Source: Mesorhizobium loti (lineage in GTDB: Bacteria > Pseudomonadota > Alphaproteobacteria > Rhizobiales > Rhizobiaceae). Taken from it: a stretch of 64,000 nt of DNA. The translations under genes were made by a program, and so were the position numbers. Below are positions 7,856 to 16,816 of this stretch, piece by piece. Where the stretch lies: the NCBI RefSeq assembly GCF_001510895.1, contig NZ_LPWA01000113.1:1-64000 (forward strand), read 5' to 3'. Position 1 is the first letter of the stretch, and each line of letters starts with the position of its first letter. The notes beneath the pieces were generated by a model, which was not told the DNA's origin, searched no databases, and worked only from the letters and a program-made list of their open reading frames with translations.

Positions 7856-9169
7856 TCAGGACCAGTCGCCCTCCGGCGTGCCGTTAAAGCGCTTCTTCAG
7901 GTCGGCCCAGCAGTCGACGTAGTTCTCCTGCAGCGTGTCGAGCTCGGCGGCATAGCGCGTCAGCATCTGTGGGAAGCGCGTCTCGAACATGAAAGCCATG
8001 GTGTTGTCGAGCTTGACCGGCTTCAAGTCCGCACCGGTCGCCTTCTCGAAGCCGGAGGCATCCGGCCCATGCGCCAGCATCTGGTTGTGCAGGCTGATGC
8101 CGCCAGGGACAAAACCCTCTTCCTTGGCGTCGTACTGGCCGTGGATCAGGCCCATGAACTCGCTCATGATGTTGCGGTGGTACCAAGGCGGACGGAATGT
8201 ATTCTCCGCCACCAGCCAGCGCGGCGGGAAGATGACGAAGTCGACATTGGCGGTGCCCTCCTCGCCGCTCGGCGCCGTCAGCACCGTGAAGATCGACGGG
8301 TCGGGATGGTCGAACAGGATGGCGCCGACCGGCGAAAACGTCGCGAGATCATACTTGTATGGCGCGTAGTTGCCGTGCCAGGCGACGACGTCCAGCGGCG
8401 AATGGCCGAGCTCGGTGACGTGGAAGGTCCCGCACCATTTGACGATCAGCCGGCACGGCGTCTCCTTCTCCTCGAACCAGGCGCAAGGCGTCTTGAAGTC
8501 GCGCGGATTGGCGAGGCAGTTGGCGCCGATCGGGCCGCGGTCGGGCATGGTGAATTTTGCCCCATAATTTTCGCAGACATAGCCGCGGGCCTCCTTGTCG
8601 GCGAGCTCGACCTTGAAGACGAGGCCGCGCGGCAAAACGGCGATCTCGCCGGGCCGAAGCTCGATCACGCCCATCTCGGTGACGAAGCGCAGCGCGCCGA
8701 CCTGCGGCACGACCAGCAATTCGCCATCGGCATCGAAGAAATGGTCGTCGACCATCGAGCGATTGGCGACATAGACATGCGCGGCCATGCCGGATTGGCC
8801 GATCGCGTCGCCGGCCGTGGTCATGGTGCGCATGCCGGAAATGAAGTCGGTCGGCCCGCTGGGCATCGGCACCGGGTTCCAGCGATATTGGCCGAGCGCG
8901 AGCTCGTGATCGCCGATGTTTGGCCCGGTCTTCCACAGTGGATAGCTCGCCCCCTTGAAGCGGCCGGTGTGTTTTACGCTCGGGCGGATACGGTAGAGCC
9001 AGGAGCGCTCATTGGTGCCGCGCGGCGCGGTGAAGGGTGAGCCTGACAGCTGCTCGGCGTAAAGGCCATAAGCCGGCCGCTGCGGCGAGTTGCGCCCCTG
9101 CGGCAGCGAGCCGGGCAGCGTCTCGGTCTCGAAATCGTTGCCGAAACCCGGCATGTAGGAAAAGGCCAT
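7856..9169 (-). CDS. hmgA: Homogentisate 1,2-dioxygenase
   Basis: A 437-residue Fe(II) dioxygenase that cleaves homogentisate to maleylacetoacetate. It begins AFSYMPGFGNDFETETLPGS, typical of the family. Iron ligands fit H331 and E337 in WYHRNIMSEFMG and H367 in LAHGPD; the spacings of 6 and 30 match those of the human enzyme. I chose the ATG at 9169, which has GGGAGGATCGG upstream; an in-frame start at 9250 would add 27 residues. It is divergent from a MarR regulator and leads the hmgA-fah-dinB-like unit. Confidence 0.96.
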   Translation of the reverse strand: MAFSYMPGFGNDFETETLPGSLPQGRNSPQRPAYGLYAEQLSGSPFTAPRGTNERSWLYRIRPSVKHTGRFKGASYPLWKTGPNIGDHELALGQYRWNPVPMPSGPTDFISGMRTMTTAGDAIGQSGMAAHVYVANRSMVDDHFFDADGELLVVPQVGALRFVTEMGVIELRPGEIAVLPRGLVFKVELADKEARGYVCENYGAKFTMPDRGPIGANCLANPRDFKTPCAWFEEKETPCRLIVKWCGTFHVTELGHSPLDVVAWHGNYAPYKYDLATFSPVGAILFDHPDPSIFTVLTAPSGEEGTANVDFVIFPPRWLVAENTFRPPWYHRNIMSEFMGLIHGQYDAKEEGFVPGGISLHNQMLAHGPDASGFEKATGADLKPVKLDNTMAFMFETRFPQMLTRYAAELDTLQENYVDCWADLKKRFNGTPEGDWS

Positions 9170-9249
9170 CCGATCCTCCCTGATCCCGGGCCGCCGTGTT
9201 CCGCCTCCCGAAGCGCGGCTTTCCGGGGATGTTGACCAAACTGGTTTCA

Positions 9250-9276
9250 TTTGTAACCATCGAAAATGTAACTATC
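9250..9276. promoter_or_regulatory. Direct repeats in the hmgA/marR divergent promoter
   Basis: TTTGTAACCATC (9250-9261) and AATGTAACTATC (9265-9276) are 12-bp direct repeats with a 15-bp period, in an AT-richer patch between the two divergent starts. They are a candidate operator for the adjacent MarR regulator. Confidence 0.4.
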
Positions 9277-9303
9277 AACGGCTGACGTTTTCGTGGTGCG
9301 TCC

Positions 9304-9747
9304 ATGGAACCTGAAACTCTCGAGTTGGAAAGCTTCCTGCCTTACCGGCTCTACCGGTTGGCCGATACGGTCAGCCGCGAATTCTCGCGCATCTATAAGG
9401 AACGCCACGGCCTGACGCGGCCGGAATGGCGCACGCTTTCCGGCATTGGCCAGCGTGGCACGATGACGGCGACGGAGCTCGGCGAGCAGTCGGCCATGCA
9501 CAAGACCAAGGTTTCGCGCGCGGTGGCCGAGCTGGAGCGCCGGCGCTGGCTGACGCGCACACCCGATGAGAGCGACCGCCGGGTCGAGCACCTGACGCTG
9601 ACCAGGGCCGGGCTTGCCGCCTATCGTGAGATGGTGCCGCTGGCGAAGGTATTCGAAAGGGAGCTGCTGGCGAGGCTTGGTGTGGAAGAGCGCGCGGCGA
9701 TCGTGGGCGGGGTGGCGGCGCTGGAGAGGGCGTTGAGCGAGAAATAG
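9304..9747 (+). CDS. MarR family transcriptional regulator
   Basis: A 147-residue winged-helix regulator. The HTH is around MTATELGEQSAMHKTKVSRA, and the wing contains the typical DESDRRVEHLTLT. It is divergent from hmgA and so probably represses the homogentisate genes, with homogentisate or a related aromatic acid as the likely inducer (inferred from position and from HmgR-type regulators). It is single and followed by a repeat element. Confidence 0.88.
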   Translation: MEPETLELESFLPYRLYRLADTVSREFSRIYKERHGLTRPEWRTLSGIGQRGTMTATELGEQSAMHKTKVSRAVAELERRRWLTRTPDESDRRVEHLTLTRAGLAAYREMVPLAKVFERELLARLGVEERAAIVGGVAALERALSEK

Positions 9748-9784
9748 ACAGGCCGAATGGGACTACTGATACGCTGGCGGGACA

Positions 9785-9953
9785 GCGCCTCCTCTGTCCT
9801 GCCGGACATCTCCCCCACTTGGGGGGAGATCAGATGTCGCGTCCGCTTTCGCCAATCTCCAGCGTTGAAGAATGAGCGCCGCCGGCGAAGCTGCTAATCT
9901 CCCCCCTCGTGGGGGAGATGTCCGGCAGGACAGAGGGGCGCGAAGGAACTCTA
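9785..9953. repeat. Long palindromic repeat, copy A (downstream of tdh)
   Basis: The outer arms are inverted: CTCTGTCCTGCCGGACATCT at the left and AGATGTCCGGCAGGACAGAG at the right, each with an inner CCCCCAC/GGGGG hairpin. The ~75-bp core between the arms is less conserved. Copy B at 11045-11203 has the same orientation, so the two copies are direct repeats on either side of tdh. Confidence 0.85.
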
Positions 9954-9972
9954 CGTCTCTATCGAGGCGCCC

Positions 9973-11007
9973 CTACCAATCCATCACCACCTTGCCCGAA
10001 CTGCCGCTCCTCATCGCATCGAAGCCAATCTGGAAATCATCGATCCCGATGCGATGGGTGATCAGGCCCGAGACATCGAGCGGCCCCTGCACCAGGGCGA
10101 TCATCTTGTACCAGGTCTCGAACATCTCTCGGCCATAGATGCCTTTGAGATGCAGCATCTTGAAGATGACCTTGTTCCAGTCGATCTCGAAGCCGGTAGG
10201 CGCTATCCCGAGGATGGCGATCTTGCCGCCATTGTTCATGGTGTCGATCATGTCGCGGAAGGCCGGTGCTGCGCCTGACATCTCCAGACCGACGTCAAAA
10301 CCTTCGGTCATGCCGATCGAAGGCATCACGTCGCGCAGCTTTTCCTTGGAGGCGTCGACGACGTGCTGGACGCCGAGCTTGCGCGCCAGATCCAGCCTGA
10401 CCGGGTTGATGTCGGTGATGACGACTTTTCGCGCGCCGACGCATTGCGCGACCAACGCTCCCATGATGCCGATCGGTCCGGCGCCGGTGACCAGAACGTC
10501 CTCGCCGACCAGGTCAAAGGACAATGCCGTGTGGACGGCATTGCCCAATGGGTCGAAGATGGCTGCGATCTCGTCCGGCACGTCGTCGGGGATCGGCACG
10601 ACGTTGTGCTGAGGGATCGCCATGTATTCGCCGAAGGCGCCGGGACGGTTGACGCCGACGCCGAGCGTGTTGCGACAGAGATGCCCTCGCCCAGCGCGGC
10701 AGTTGCGGCAATGGCCGCAGACGATGTGGCCCTCGCCCGAGACGCGCTGGCCGACCTTGTATTCGGTGACCGCCGCGCCGTAGTCGGCGACGGTGCCGAC
10801 GAATTCGTGACCGGTCACCATCGGCACCGGCACGGTCTTCTGCGCCCACTGGTCCCAGTTGTAGATATGGACGTCGGTGCCGCAGATCGCGGTCTTCTTG
10901 ACCTTGATCAGCACGTCGTTGGGCCCGATCTCCGGCACCGGCACCTCTTCCATCCAGATGCCCGGCTCGGCCTTGGCCTTCACCAGCGCCTTCATCATGT
11001 TCGACAT
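9973..11007 (-). CDS. tdh: L-threonine 3-dehydrogenase
   Basis: A 344-residue zinc-dependent medium-chain dehydrogenase that oxidises L-threonine to 2-amino-3-ketobutyrate with NAD+. The catalytic zinc site is in AICGTDVHIYNWD and TGHEFVGTV; the structural zinc cysteines are in CGHCRNCRAGRGHLC; the Rossmann motif is GAGPIGIMGA. GTDVHIYNWD is specific to Tdh. Start ATG at 11007 (MSNMMKALVKA) has GGAG upstream; M4 or M5 would also be possible. It works with kbl upstream on the same strand, separated by 218 bp that hold repeat copy B. Confidence 0.96.
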   Translation of the reverse strand: MSNMMKALVKAKAEPGIWMEEVPVPEIGPNDVLIKVKKTAICGTDVHIYNWDQWAQKTVPVPMVTGHEFVGTVADYGAAVTEYKVGQRVSGEGHIVCGHCRNCRAGRGHLCRNTLGVGVNRPGAFGEYMAIPQHNVVPIPDDVPDEIAAIFDPLGNAVHTALSFDLVGEDVLVTGAGPIGIMGALVAQCVGARKVVITDINPVRLDLARKLGVQHVVDASKEKLRDVMPSIGMTEGFDVGLEMSGAAPAFRDMIDTMNNGGKIAILGIAPTGFEIDWNKVIFKMLHLKGIYGREMFETWYKMIALVQGPLDVSGLITHRIGIDDFQIGFDAMRSGSSGKVVMDW

Positions 11008-11044
11008 CCTGGGCTCCCGACACCTTGAGAAGTTGCGTTCCTTC

Positions 11045-11203
11045 GCGCCCCCCTCTGTCCTACCGGACATCTCCCCCACTTGGGGGGAGATTGGCCGTCG
11101 CCTCGGCCTTCGCCAATTTCCGAAGTTGAAAAAGGCGCCGGCGCCGAAACTGCCGATCTCCCCCTCGTCGGGGGAGATGTCCGGCAGGACAGAGGGGGAC
11201 GCC
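11045..11203. repeat. Long palindromic repeat, copy B (between kbl and tdh)
   Basis: Same element as 9785-9953. Arms CTCTGTCCTACCGGACATCT and AGATGTCCGGCAGGACAGAG differ at one base, with inner hairpins of CTCCCCC/GGGGGAG. It lies inside the presumed kbl-tdh transcription unit, where a transcript would fold it into a long hairpin that may alter tdh expression or mRNA stability. Confidence 0.85.
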
Positions 11204-11225
11204 GTGGAGCGAAAACATTCGCGAT

Positions 11226-12412
11226 TTATCCAACCACACCGAGCTCGCGCCCAACCTCGCCGAACGCCTCGACAGCGCGATCGACGTCGCGCCGGAATGG
11301 GCGGCCGACATCTGCGTGCGGATGCGCGCCTGGCCCTTCGGCACCACCGGGAAGGAGAAGCCAATGACATAGATGCCGCGCTTCAGCATGCGCTGCGCCA
11401 TCTCCTGCGCAAGCGCGGCATCGCCCAGCATTACCGGGATGATCGGATGATCGGCACCGGCTAGCGTAAAGCCCAGTTTGCCCATTTGAGATCGGAAACG
11501 TTCCGCATTGGCATATAGGCGCTCGCGCAGTGCGCCGCCATTGCGGATCAGCTCGAACACTTTCAGCGAGGCGCCGGCGATCGCCGGCATCAGCGTGTTG
11601 GAGAAGAGATAGGGGCGCGAGCGCTGGCGCAACCAGTCGACCACCTGCTTCTTCCCCGACGTATAGCCGCCGGAAGCGCCACCCAGCGCCTTGCCGAGCG
11701 TGCCGGTGATGATGTCCACCCTGCCCTCGACGCCGCAATGCTCGGCCGAGCCGCGGCCGTTCTTGCCGACGAAGCCGACCGCATGGCTGTCGTCGACCAT
11801 AACCATGGCGTCGTATTTCTCGGCGAGGTCGCACACGCCCTGGAGGTTGGCGATGATGCCGTCCATCGAGAACACGCCATCGGTTGCAATCAGCCGGAAG
11901 CGGCAGTCCTTCGCCTCTTTCAGCCGCGCTTCGAGGTCGGCCATGTCATTGTTGGCATAGCGGAAGCGCTTGGCCTTGGAGAGCCTCACCCCGTCAATGA
12001 TCGAGGCATGGTTCAGCGCGTCCGAGATGACGGCGTCCTCCTCGCCGAGCAGCGTCTCGAACAGCCCGCCATTGGCGTCGAAACAGGAACCGTAGAGGAT
12101 GGTGTCGTCCATGCCGAGAAAGGACGAGATCGTCGCCTCGAGCTCTTTATGCTCCGCCTGCGTGCCGCAGATGAAGCGCACCGAGGCCATGCCATAGCCA
12201 TAGCGGTCGAGCGCCTGCTTCGCCGCCGCGCGCAATTCGGGACTGTCGGCGAGGCCAAGATAATTGTTGGCGCAGAAATTCAGCACCTTCTGGCCGGCAA
12301 CCTCGATCTCGGCCGACTGCATCGAGGAGATGACCCGCTCGGACTTATAAAGCCCGGCCGATTTCAGGCCCTCAAGCTCGTTGTCGATGTGGGAGAGAAA
12401 CGCTGCGCTCAT
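11226..12412 (-). CDS. kbl: Glycine C-acetyltransferase (2-amino-3-ketobutyrate CoA ligase, frameshifted near the 3' end)
   Basis: A PLP enzyme that splits 2-amino-3-ketobutyrate with CoA into glycine and acetyl-CoA, the step after Tdh. The PLP lysine is in TGTLGKALGGASGGY, with DDSHAVGFVG upstream of it. The frame is intact to ...RTQMSAAHS, then breaks near 11295; adding one C/G (CATTCC(C)GGCGC) restores ...RRDVDRAVEAFGEVGREL and a stop at 11226, giving 395 residues, the usual length. Without the correction the frame runs on into the repeat. Start ATG at 12412. Confidence 0.92.
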
Positions 12413-12711
12413 GGTCTGACCCTGTTCGTTTGACGCGGACTGTCGCGCCGCTGATGCGAAAAATCCATCGCAAAAACGACCGCTTCGGTGGCGTTGCGAA
12501 AGCCGCGCAGCAATCCCCTCACCGCATTGTGGCGAGGATATATTCAAATGTCGGCGATGCCCGAAAGGACGTGATAACCATTTTGTGAGCTTTGTCGCGC
12601 AGCCGGGCTGGGCGCCGCGCCTGCTTGCCGAGCTGTTAACCCTTTCACGTCAAGGGTCTTCCCGCCACGAATCCAGGGCAGGAATCCGTCGATCGGAGGG
12701 GTCACCGAGTT

Positions 12712-14781
12712 ATGTCGCAGCAGCCAGTGCAGAGCATTTCGCGCAAGCTGATTCTGCTCATCAAGACCGGCTACTGGCTGGCGCTTACGATCATTGCCGC
12801 CATGGTGATGGCATCCTTCATTCTGCTGCAGCAGCTAATGGCACAGCAGCGCCACAATGATGCGCTGCTCGATATCGTCTCTACCCAGAAGGCGCTGTCG
12901 CAGCGCATCGTCTTCCTGGCCAGCGCCACGGGTGCGGCCTCGCGCGACAAGCAGCCGGCGCTGGTCACGGCGCTCAAGCAGGCAACGGGCGAGTTCGAGA
13001 CCAATTACGACCGGCTGCTCAAGGAGACCGGCGCCGATCCGCTGTCGCCGGCCCGCAACGACCCGAAATCGATCGAGTATGTTCTGTTCAGCAAGCCGTT
13101 CCACCTCGATTACTTCTCGGTCGGCCTGGTTGCCAACGGCGAGCGGATGATCTCGTCCTTCGAATCCCAGCTCGGTATGCAGAGCGACGGCTACAAGGGC
13201 GGTGACGAGCGCGTAAAGCTCGATGCTTCGGTCGCCAATGCGACGCTGTCGGGCTATGCGGCGCTTGGCCAGCGCATCAGCGCCTTTGCCGACGAGCGCT
13301 CGCAAAAGCTGCTTGATCTCCACCGCACACTTTTCGTCGCCACCATCGGCGTCATCGTGCTGGTGGCGCTGTTCATCTTCCGGCCGATGTCGAAGGCCAT
13401 CCTGCGCAAGACGCATGAGCTGGTCGACGCCCGCAATTCGATGGCCTTCATCGCCGTGCATGACGGCCTGACAGGCCTGCACAACCGCACCTTCCTCACC
13501 GATCATTTCGACACGCTGATCAAGGGCGCGCAGCGCCGCCGCGAGCGGCTGGCGGTGATCCAGTTCGACCTCGATCGCTTCAAGCAGATCAACGACACTT
13601 TGGGGCACGCAACCGGCGATTATGTGCTTGTCGTCACCGCCCAGCGCATGCGCGATTCCTGCCGCGCGTCGGATCTTTGCGCCCGGCTCGGCGGCGACGA
13701 ATTCGTGATGATCCTCAACGGCGCCGGCAACACCGAGGACATCCATGCCCTGGCCAAGCGCATCCTGGGCGAAATCAACGAGCCGATCATCTTCCAGGGC
13801 ACAACCATCATGCCCGGCGCCAGCGCGGGCATCGCGGTCTATCCGGTCGACGCCGACAATGCGCAGGACCTGCTCGTCCATGCCGATCTCGCGCTCTATT
13901 CGGCCAAGAAGATGGGCGGCGGCAGCTTCTCCTTCTTCTCCGAGGAGCTCCGGCGCGAGCTCGACTACCGCAAGCAACTCGAACAGGACATCCGCACCGC
14001 GATCGCGGAAAAGACCTTCGAGGTCTATTTCCAGCCGCAGGTGTCGCTGACCAGCGGCAAGATCAGCGGCATCGAGGCGCTGGTGCGCTGGAAGCATGCC
14101 GGGCGCGGCATGATCTCGCCCGGCGAATTCATCCCCGTGGCGGAGAAATGCGGCTTCATGCCGGACATCGGCCGCATCGTCATCACCAAGGCGATCAACG
14201 AAGCCGCCGAATGGGATCGCGCCGGCATCGACTTCGGACGCATTGCCGTCAATGTCTCGGGCACCGAGCTGCGCGAGCCGGATTTCGACAGGTTCCTGTT
14301 CGGAACACTGGAGCAGGCCGGGCTCGCGCCGCAGAAATTGTCGCTGGAAATCGTCGAATCGGTCATCCTCGACGACGAGAAAACCGGCATCGCCGCCAAG
14401 CTCAGGCATATCCGCGCCGCGGGCGTCCATCTCGAGCTTGACGATTTCGGGACCGGCTATGCGTCGCTCAGCCACGTCAACCCGAACGAGATCGACCGGC
14501 TGAAGATCGATCGCCGCTTCGTCCAGAACATCAACGAGAACGGCGACAACACCAAGATCGTGCGCGCCATCACCGAGCTTGCCCGGGGTCTCGGCATCTC
14601 GATCGTCGCCGAGGGCGCCGAGACCGAAGCCGAGCTCGATTCGCTGATGGCGATCGGCTGCGACCAGGTGCAGGGCTACTCGATCGCTTTCCCGATGCCG
14701 CAGGACAAGGCGCGCGAATGGTTGCTGGCGCGCAGCCCGAAGAAGGCGAAGCTGAAGGTGCTGCAAGGCAGCCTGGCCTAG
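12712..14781 (+). CDS. Membrane GGDEF/EAL protein with PilJ-like sensor
   Basis: A 689-residue protein that likely makes and/or degrades cyclic di-GMP at the inner membrane. One TM helix at about 17-40, a periplasmic helical region resembling the type IV pili/NarX-like PilJ sensor (RHNDALLDIVSTQKALSQRI), and a second TM at about 205-225 are followed by a GGDEF domain (motif GGDEF at 326-330) and an EAL domain (E455-A-L). Both motifs are intact, as is DDFGTGYASLSH in the EAL domain. It is monocistronic with a GGAGG-like site before the ATG. The 299-bp region before it holds only the divergent kbl promoter, with nothing else recognised. Confidence 0.92.
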   Translation: MSQQPVQSISRKLILLIKTGYWLALTIIAAMVMASFILLQQLMAQQRHNDALLDIVSTQKALSQRIVFLASATGAASRDKQPALVTALKQATGEFETNYDRLLKETGADPLSPARNDPKSIEYVLFSKPFHLDYFSVGLVANGERMISSFESQLGMQSDGYKGGDERVKLDASVANATLSGYAALGQRISAFADERSQKLLDLHRTLFVATIGVIVLVALFIFRPMSKAILRKTHELVDARNSMAFIAVHDGLTGLHNRTFLTDHFDTLIKGAQRRRERLAVIQFDLDRFKQINDTLGHATGDYVLVVTAQRMRDSCRASDLCARLGGDEFVMILNGAGNTEDIHALAKRILGEINEPIIFQGTTIMPGASAGIAVYPVDADNAQDLLVHADLALYSAKKMGGGSFSFFSEELRRELDYRKQLEQDIRTAIAEKTFEVYFQPQVSLTSGKISGIEALVRWKHAGRGMISPGEFIPVAEKCGFMPDIGRIVITKAINEAAEWDRAGIDFGRIAVNVSGTELREPDFDRFLFGTLEQAGLAPQKLSLEIVESVILDDEKTGIAAKLRHIRAAGVHLELDDFGTGYASLSHVNPNEIDRLKIDRRFVQNINENGDNTKIVRAITELARGLGISIVAEGAETEAELDSLMAIGCDQVQGYSIAFPMPQDKAREWLLARSPKKAKLKVLQGSLA

Positions 14782-14832
14782 CCCCGATCCGGCCACGAGC
14801 TTGACAGGCCATGGCGAACATGGCGGCCTGCC

Positions 14833-15591
14833 GTGATCGCCAAACGGGTCCTGCCGATGCTGCTTCGTCTCTCTGCAACGCTCTGGCTGCTTGTCGCATC
14901 GCCGGCTTTAGCCGCCGACCGCACCGTCTATCTTACTTTCGACGATGGTCCGCTCGCCGGCACCGCCAACATTCTCGACGTGCTGCAGGCGGAACAGGTG
15001 CCGGCGACATTGTTCATGGTCGGCATGCATGCCGAGGCCAATGCGGTGAACCGGGCGCTGGTGCAGCGGGCGAAGTCGATGCCGCTGGTGACGATCGGCA
15101 ATCACAGCTACAGCCACGCCTATAATCACTACCGGCATTTCTACGGCGACACCGAAGGCGTGGTCGCCGACATGCTGAGGGCGAATACCGTGCTTGGCCT
15201 AAAGCCCGCCGTGCACGCGCGGCTGCCGGGGCGCGACGTGTTCCGACTGCCGTCGATGTCGAAGGACGACAACTCGCTCGGGCTAGCGCAGGCCGGCCGC
15301 GAGGACCCGGACTACGAATTCGTCGCCGCGTCAGGCTTCTGGCTCTATGGCTGGGACCATGAATGGGTGCATGAGGACAGCGGCAAGCCGGTGCAGAGCG
15401 TCGACCATCTGGTCAGTGAAATCGACCATCTGTTCGGCTACGGCCATTTCGTCAAACCGGGCAAGCTGATCCTGTTGATGCATGACGAGATGTTCCAGGA
15501 CGCCTTCGACGGCAAGGCGAAGCTCGCGGCGCTGATTGCGGCGCTTAAACTGCGCCACTACGCCTTCGGCGCTATTGCCGGTTATGACTAA
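14833..15591 (+). CDS. Secreted polysaccharide deacetylase family protein
   Basis: A 252-residue NodB-homology (carbohydrate esterase 4-like) protein. A signal peptide runs to about residue 28 (LLVASPALAADRT). Motif 1 is TFDDGP and motif 2 is GNHSYSH, giving the expected D and two H metal ligands. Such enzymes deacetylate cell-wall or capsular N-acetyl sugars in the periplasm. The start used is GTG at 14833; an ATG at 14857 is an alternative. It follows the GGDEF/EAL gene by about 50 bp. Confidence 0.85.
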   Translation: MIAKRVLPMLLRLSATLWLLVASPALAADRTVYLTFDDGPLAGTANILDVLQAEQVPATLFMVGMHAEANAVNRALVQRAKSMPLVTIGNHSYSHAYNHYRHFYGDTEGVVADMLRANTVLGLKPAVHARLPGRDVFRLPSMSKDDNSLGLAQAGREDPDYEFVAASGFWLYGWDHEWVHEDSGKPVQSVDHLVSEIDHLFGYGHFVKPGKLILLMHDEMFQDAFDGKAKLAALIAALKLRHYAFGAIAGYD

Positions 15592-15597
15592 CGTGGT

Positions 15598-16026
15598 TTA
15601 GCCGCCCGCATTGGTCCTCAGCGCTGCAAGCACGTCGGCGAATTCAGCCAGCTTCTCATCGGCAATTCCGGCCCGCAATCGCCTGTCGAAGGCGATCGCT
15701 GCGAGGCGCAACTTCTCGAACATGGCTTCGCCGGCTTCGGTCAACGCCACCTGATGGACCCTTCGATTCCCCGGATCGCGGCGGCGCGTCAGCAACCCTT
15801 GCGCCTCCATGGAGTTGAGATGATGCGTCAGCGTCGCGCCCTGGATGCCGATCATGCCGGCAAGCTCGCGCTGGTTGGCCAGCTCCTTCGACTTGACCGA
15901 GAGCAAGGTTAGCCAGACCGGCAGCGTCCCGCCGGCTTCGACCATTGCGGCGTCGAAGGCCTGCGCCACGATCTTGGAGGTACGAGCGAGATTCATGCCG
16001 ACTGGCGGGCGGTCAAATGGCGTCAT
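15598..16026 (-). CDS. MarR family transcriptional regulator
   Basis: A 142-residue winged-helix protein. The HTH is around LAGMIGIQGATLTHHLNSME and the wing has RRRDPGNRRVHQVALT. It is divergent from a small membrane protein gene, whose promoter region holds a clear palindrome (16081-16103), so it probably represses that gene and itself. Confidence 0.87.
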   Translation of the reverse strand: MTPFDRPPVGMNLARTSKIVAQAFDAAMVEAGGTLPVWLTLLSVKSKELANQRELAGMIGIQGATLTHHLNSMEAQGLLTRRRDPGNRRVHQVALTEAGEAMFEKLRLAAIAFDRRLRAGIADEKLAEFADVLAALRTNAGG

Positions 16027-16080
16027 GGTTGAACCCTAGGACAAGCAAGGGACACGCGAAACTCAGCATCATGCATTGAC

Positions 16081-16103
16081 ATCTAACCGTTAGATATCTA
16101 ACT
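16081..16103. promoter_or_regulatory. MarR-type operator candidate
   Basis: ATCTAACCGTTAGAT (16081-16095) is an inverted repeat overlapping TAGATATCTA (16091-16100), a perfect palindrome, with a further CTAAC after it. The site lies in the divergent region between the marR-like gene and the membrane protein gene. Confidence 0.6.
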
Positions 16104-16182
16104 TTGTCTTATTGATGGCATCGCCGGACTGAAGGCGATGCGGCGGCAGATAGTGGCGACGGGCGGAAAGAGGAATGCAGTC

Positions 16183-16590
16183 ATGCAATATGTCTACATC
16201 GTCGTCATCGGCCTGCATGTCATGGCCGGCGTGTTCTGGGCCGGCACGACCATCGCGGTCGCGCGCGATCCGGAGATCAAGGCGGAACGCTTCATCCGGC
16301 CGCAACTCGGCGCCTCCGGCTTGGTGTTCCTGACCGGCATATTGCTCTGGTACTTCTTCCATGAGGGTGCTTTCGGCTCGATGGAGATGGTGCTCGCGCT
16401 GGGCATTGCGACGGCGCTGATCGCCGCCGGCGTGCAGGGCGCCCTTGTGGCCTCCGCCAGCCGGCAGCTGGCCGGCGCCGATGCAGCGACGCAAACCCAG
16501 CTGCGGGCGAAAATGACCAAAGGCGAACGCATCGCCGGCGGGCTGCTGGTCATCACCGTGCTTTGCATGGCGACCGCCAGGATGTTTTGA
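16183..16590 (+). CDS. Small four-helix membrane protein of unknown function
   Basis: A 135-residue protein with four hydrophobic segments: YVYIVVIGLHVMAGVFWAGT, GLVFLTGILLWYFF, ALGIATALIAAGVQGALV and GGLLVITVLCMATARM. The paired LH...FW in the first segment recalls heme/copper-linked small membrane proteins (CopD/DUF2269-like), but I cannot assign a family. I prefer the ATG at 16183 (MQYVYIVV); an upstream in-frame start at 16138 is possible. The neighbouring MarR gene is the likely regulator. Confidence 0.65.
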   Translation: MQYVYIVVIGLHVMAGVFWAGTTIAVARDPEIKAERFIRPQLGASGLVFLTGILLWYFFHEGAFGSMEMVLALGIATALIAAGVQGALVASASRQLAGADAATQTQLRAKMTKGERIAGGLLVITVLCMATARMF

Positions 16591-16691
16591 GATATCGCAC
16601 GTCGCCGGCGCCAGGCCGGCGATCGTGCGCGACGCGCAGCCGGCCGAAGCAGCAGGTGGCTCTCTTTGCCGAGACCGGTTGCGCGCCCCCG

Positions 16692-16737
16692 ATAGAGCCT
16701 CATTCCGATCCTATCGGAATGGGGCTCTATCTTTTTT
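16692..16737 (+). terminator. Strong rho-independent terminator
   Basis: An 18-bp stem, 16692-16709 with 16713-16730, has one T-G wobble and a 3-base loop, followed by CTTTTTTG. It separates the convergent membrane-protein and oxidoreductase genes. Confidence 0.85.
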
Positions 16738-16741
16738 GTTT

Positions 16742-16810
16742 GAGCATGATCTTTTCCGAAAACCAGTTTCCACTTTTTGCTTCGCTGACCTTCGGTTCGG
16801 GATCATGCTC
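16742..16810. repeat. 'GAGCATGATC' palindromic repeat
   Basis: Outer arms GAGCATGATC (16742-16751) and GATCATGCTC (16801-16810) enclose TTTTCCGAAAACC...TTCGGTTCGG. I recognise this as a dispersed palindromic element common in Hyphomicrobiales; the middle part is longer than usual. Confidence 0.75.
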
Positions 16811-16816
16811 CACGCG

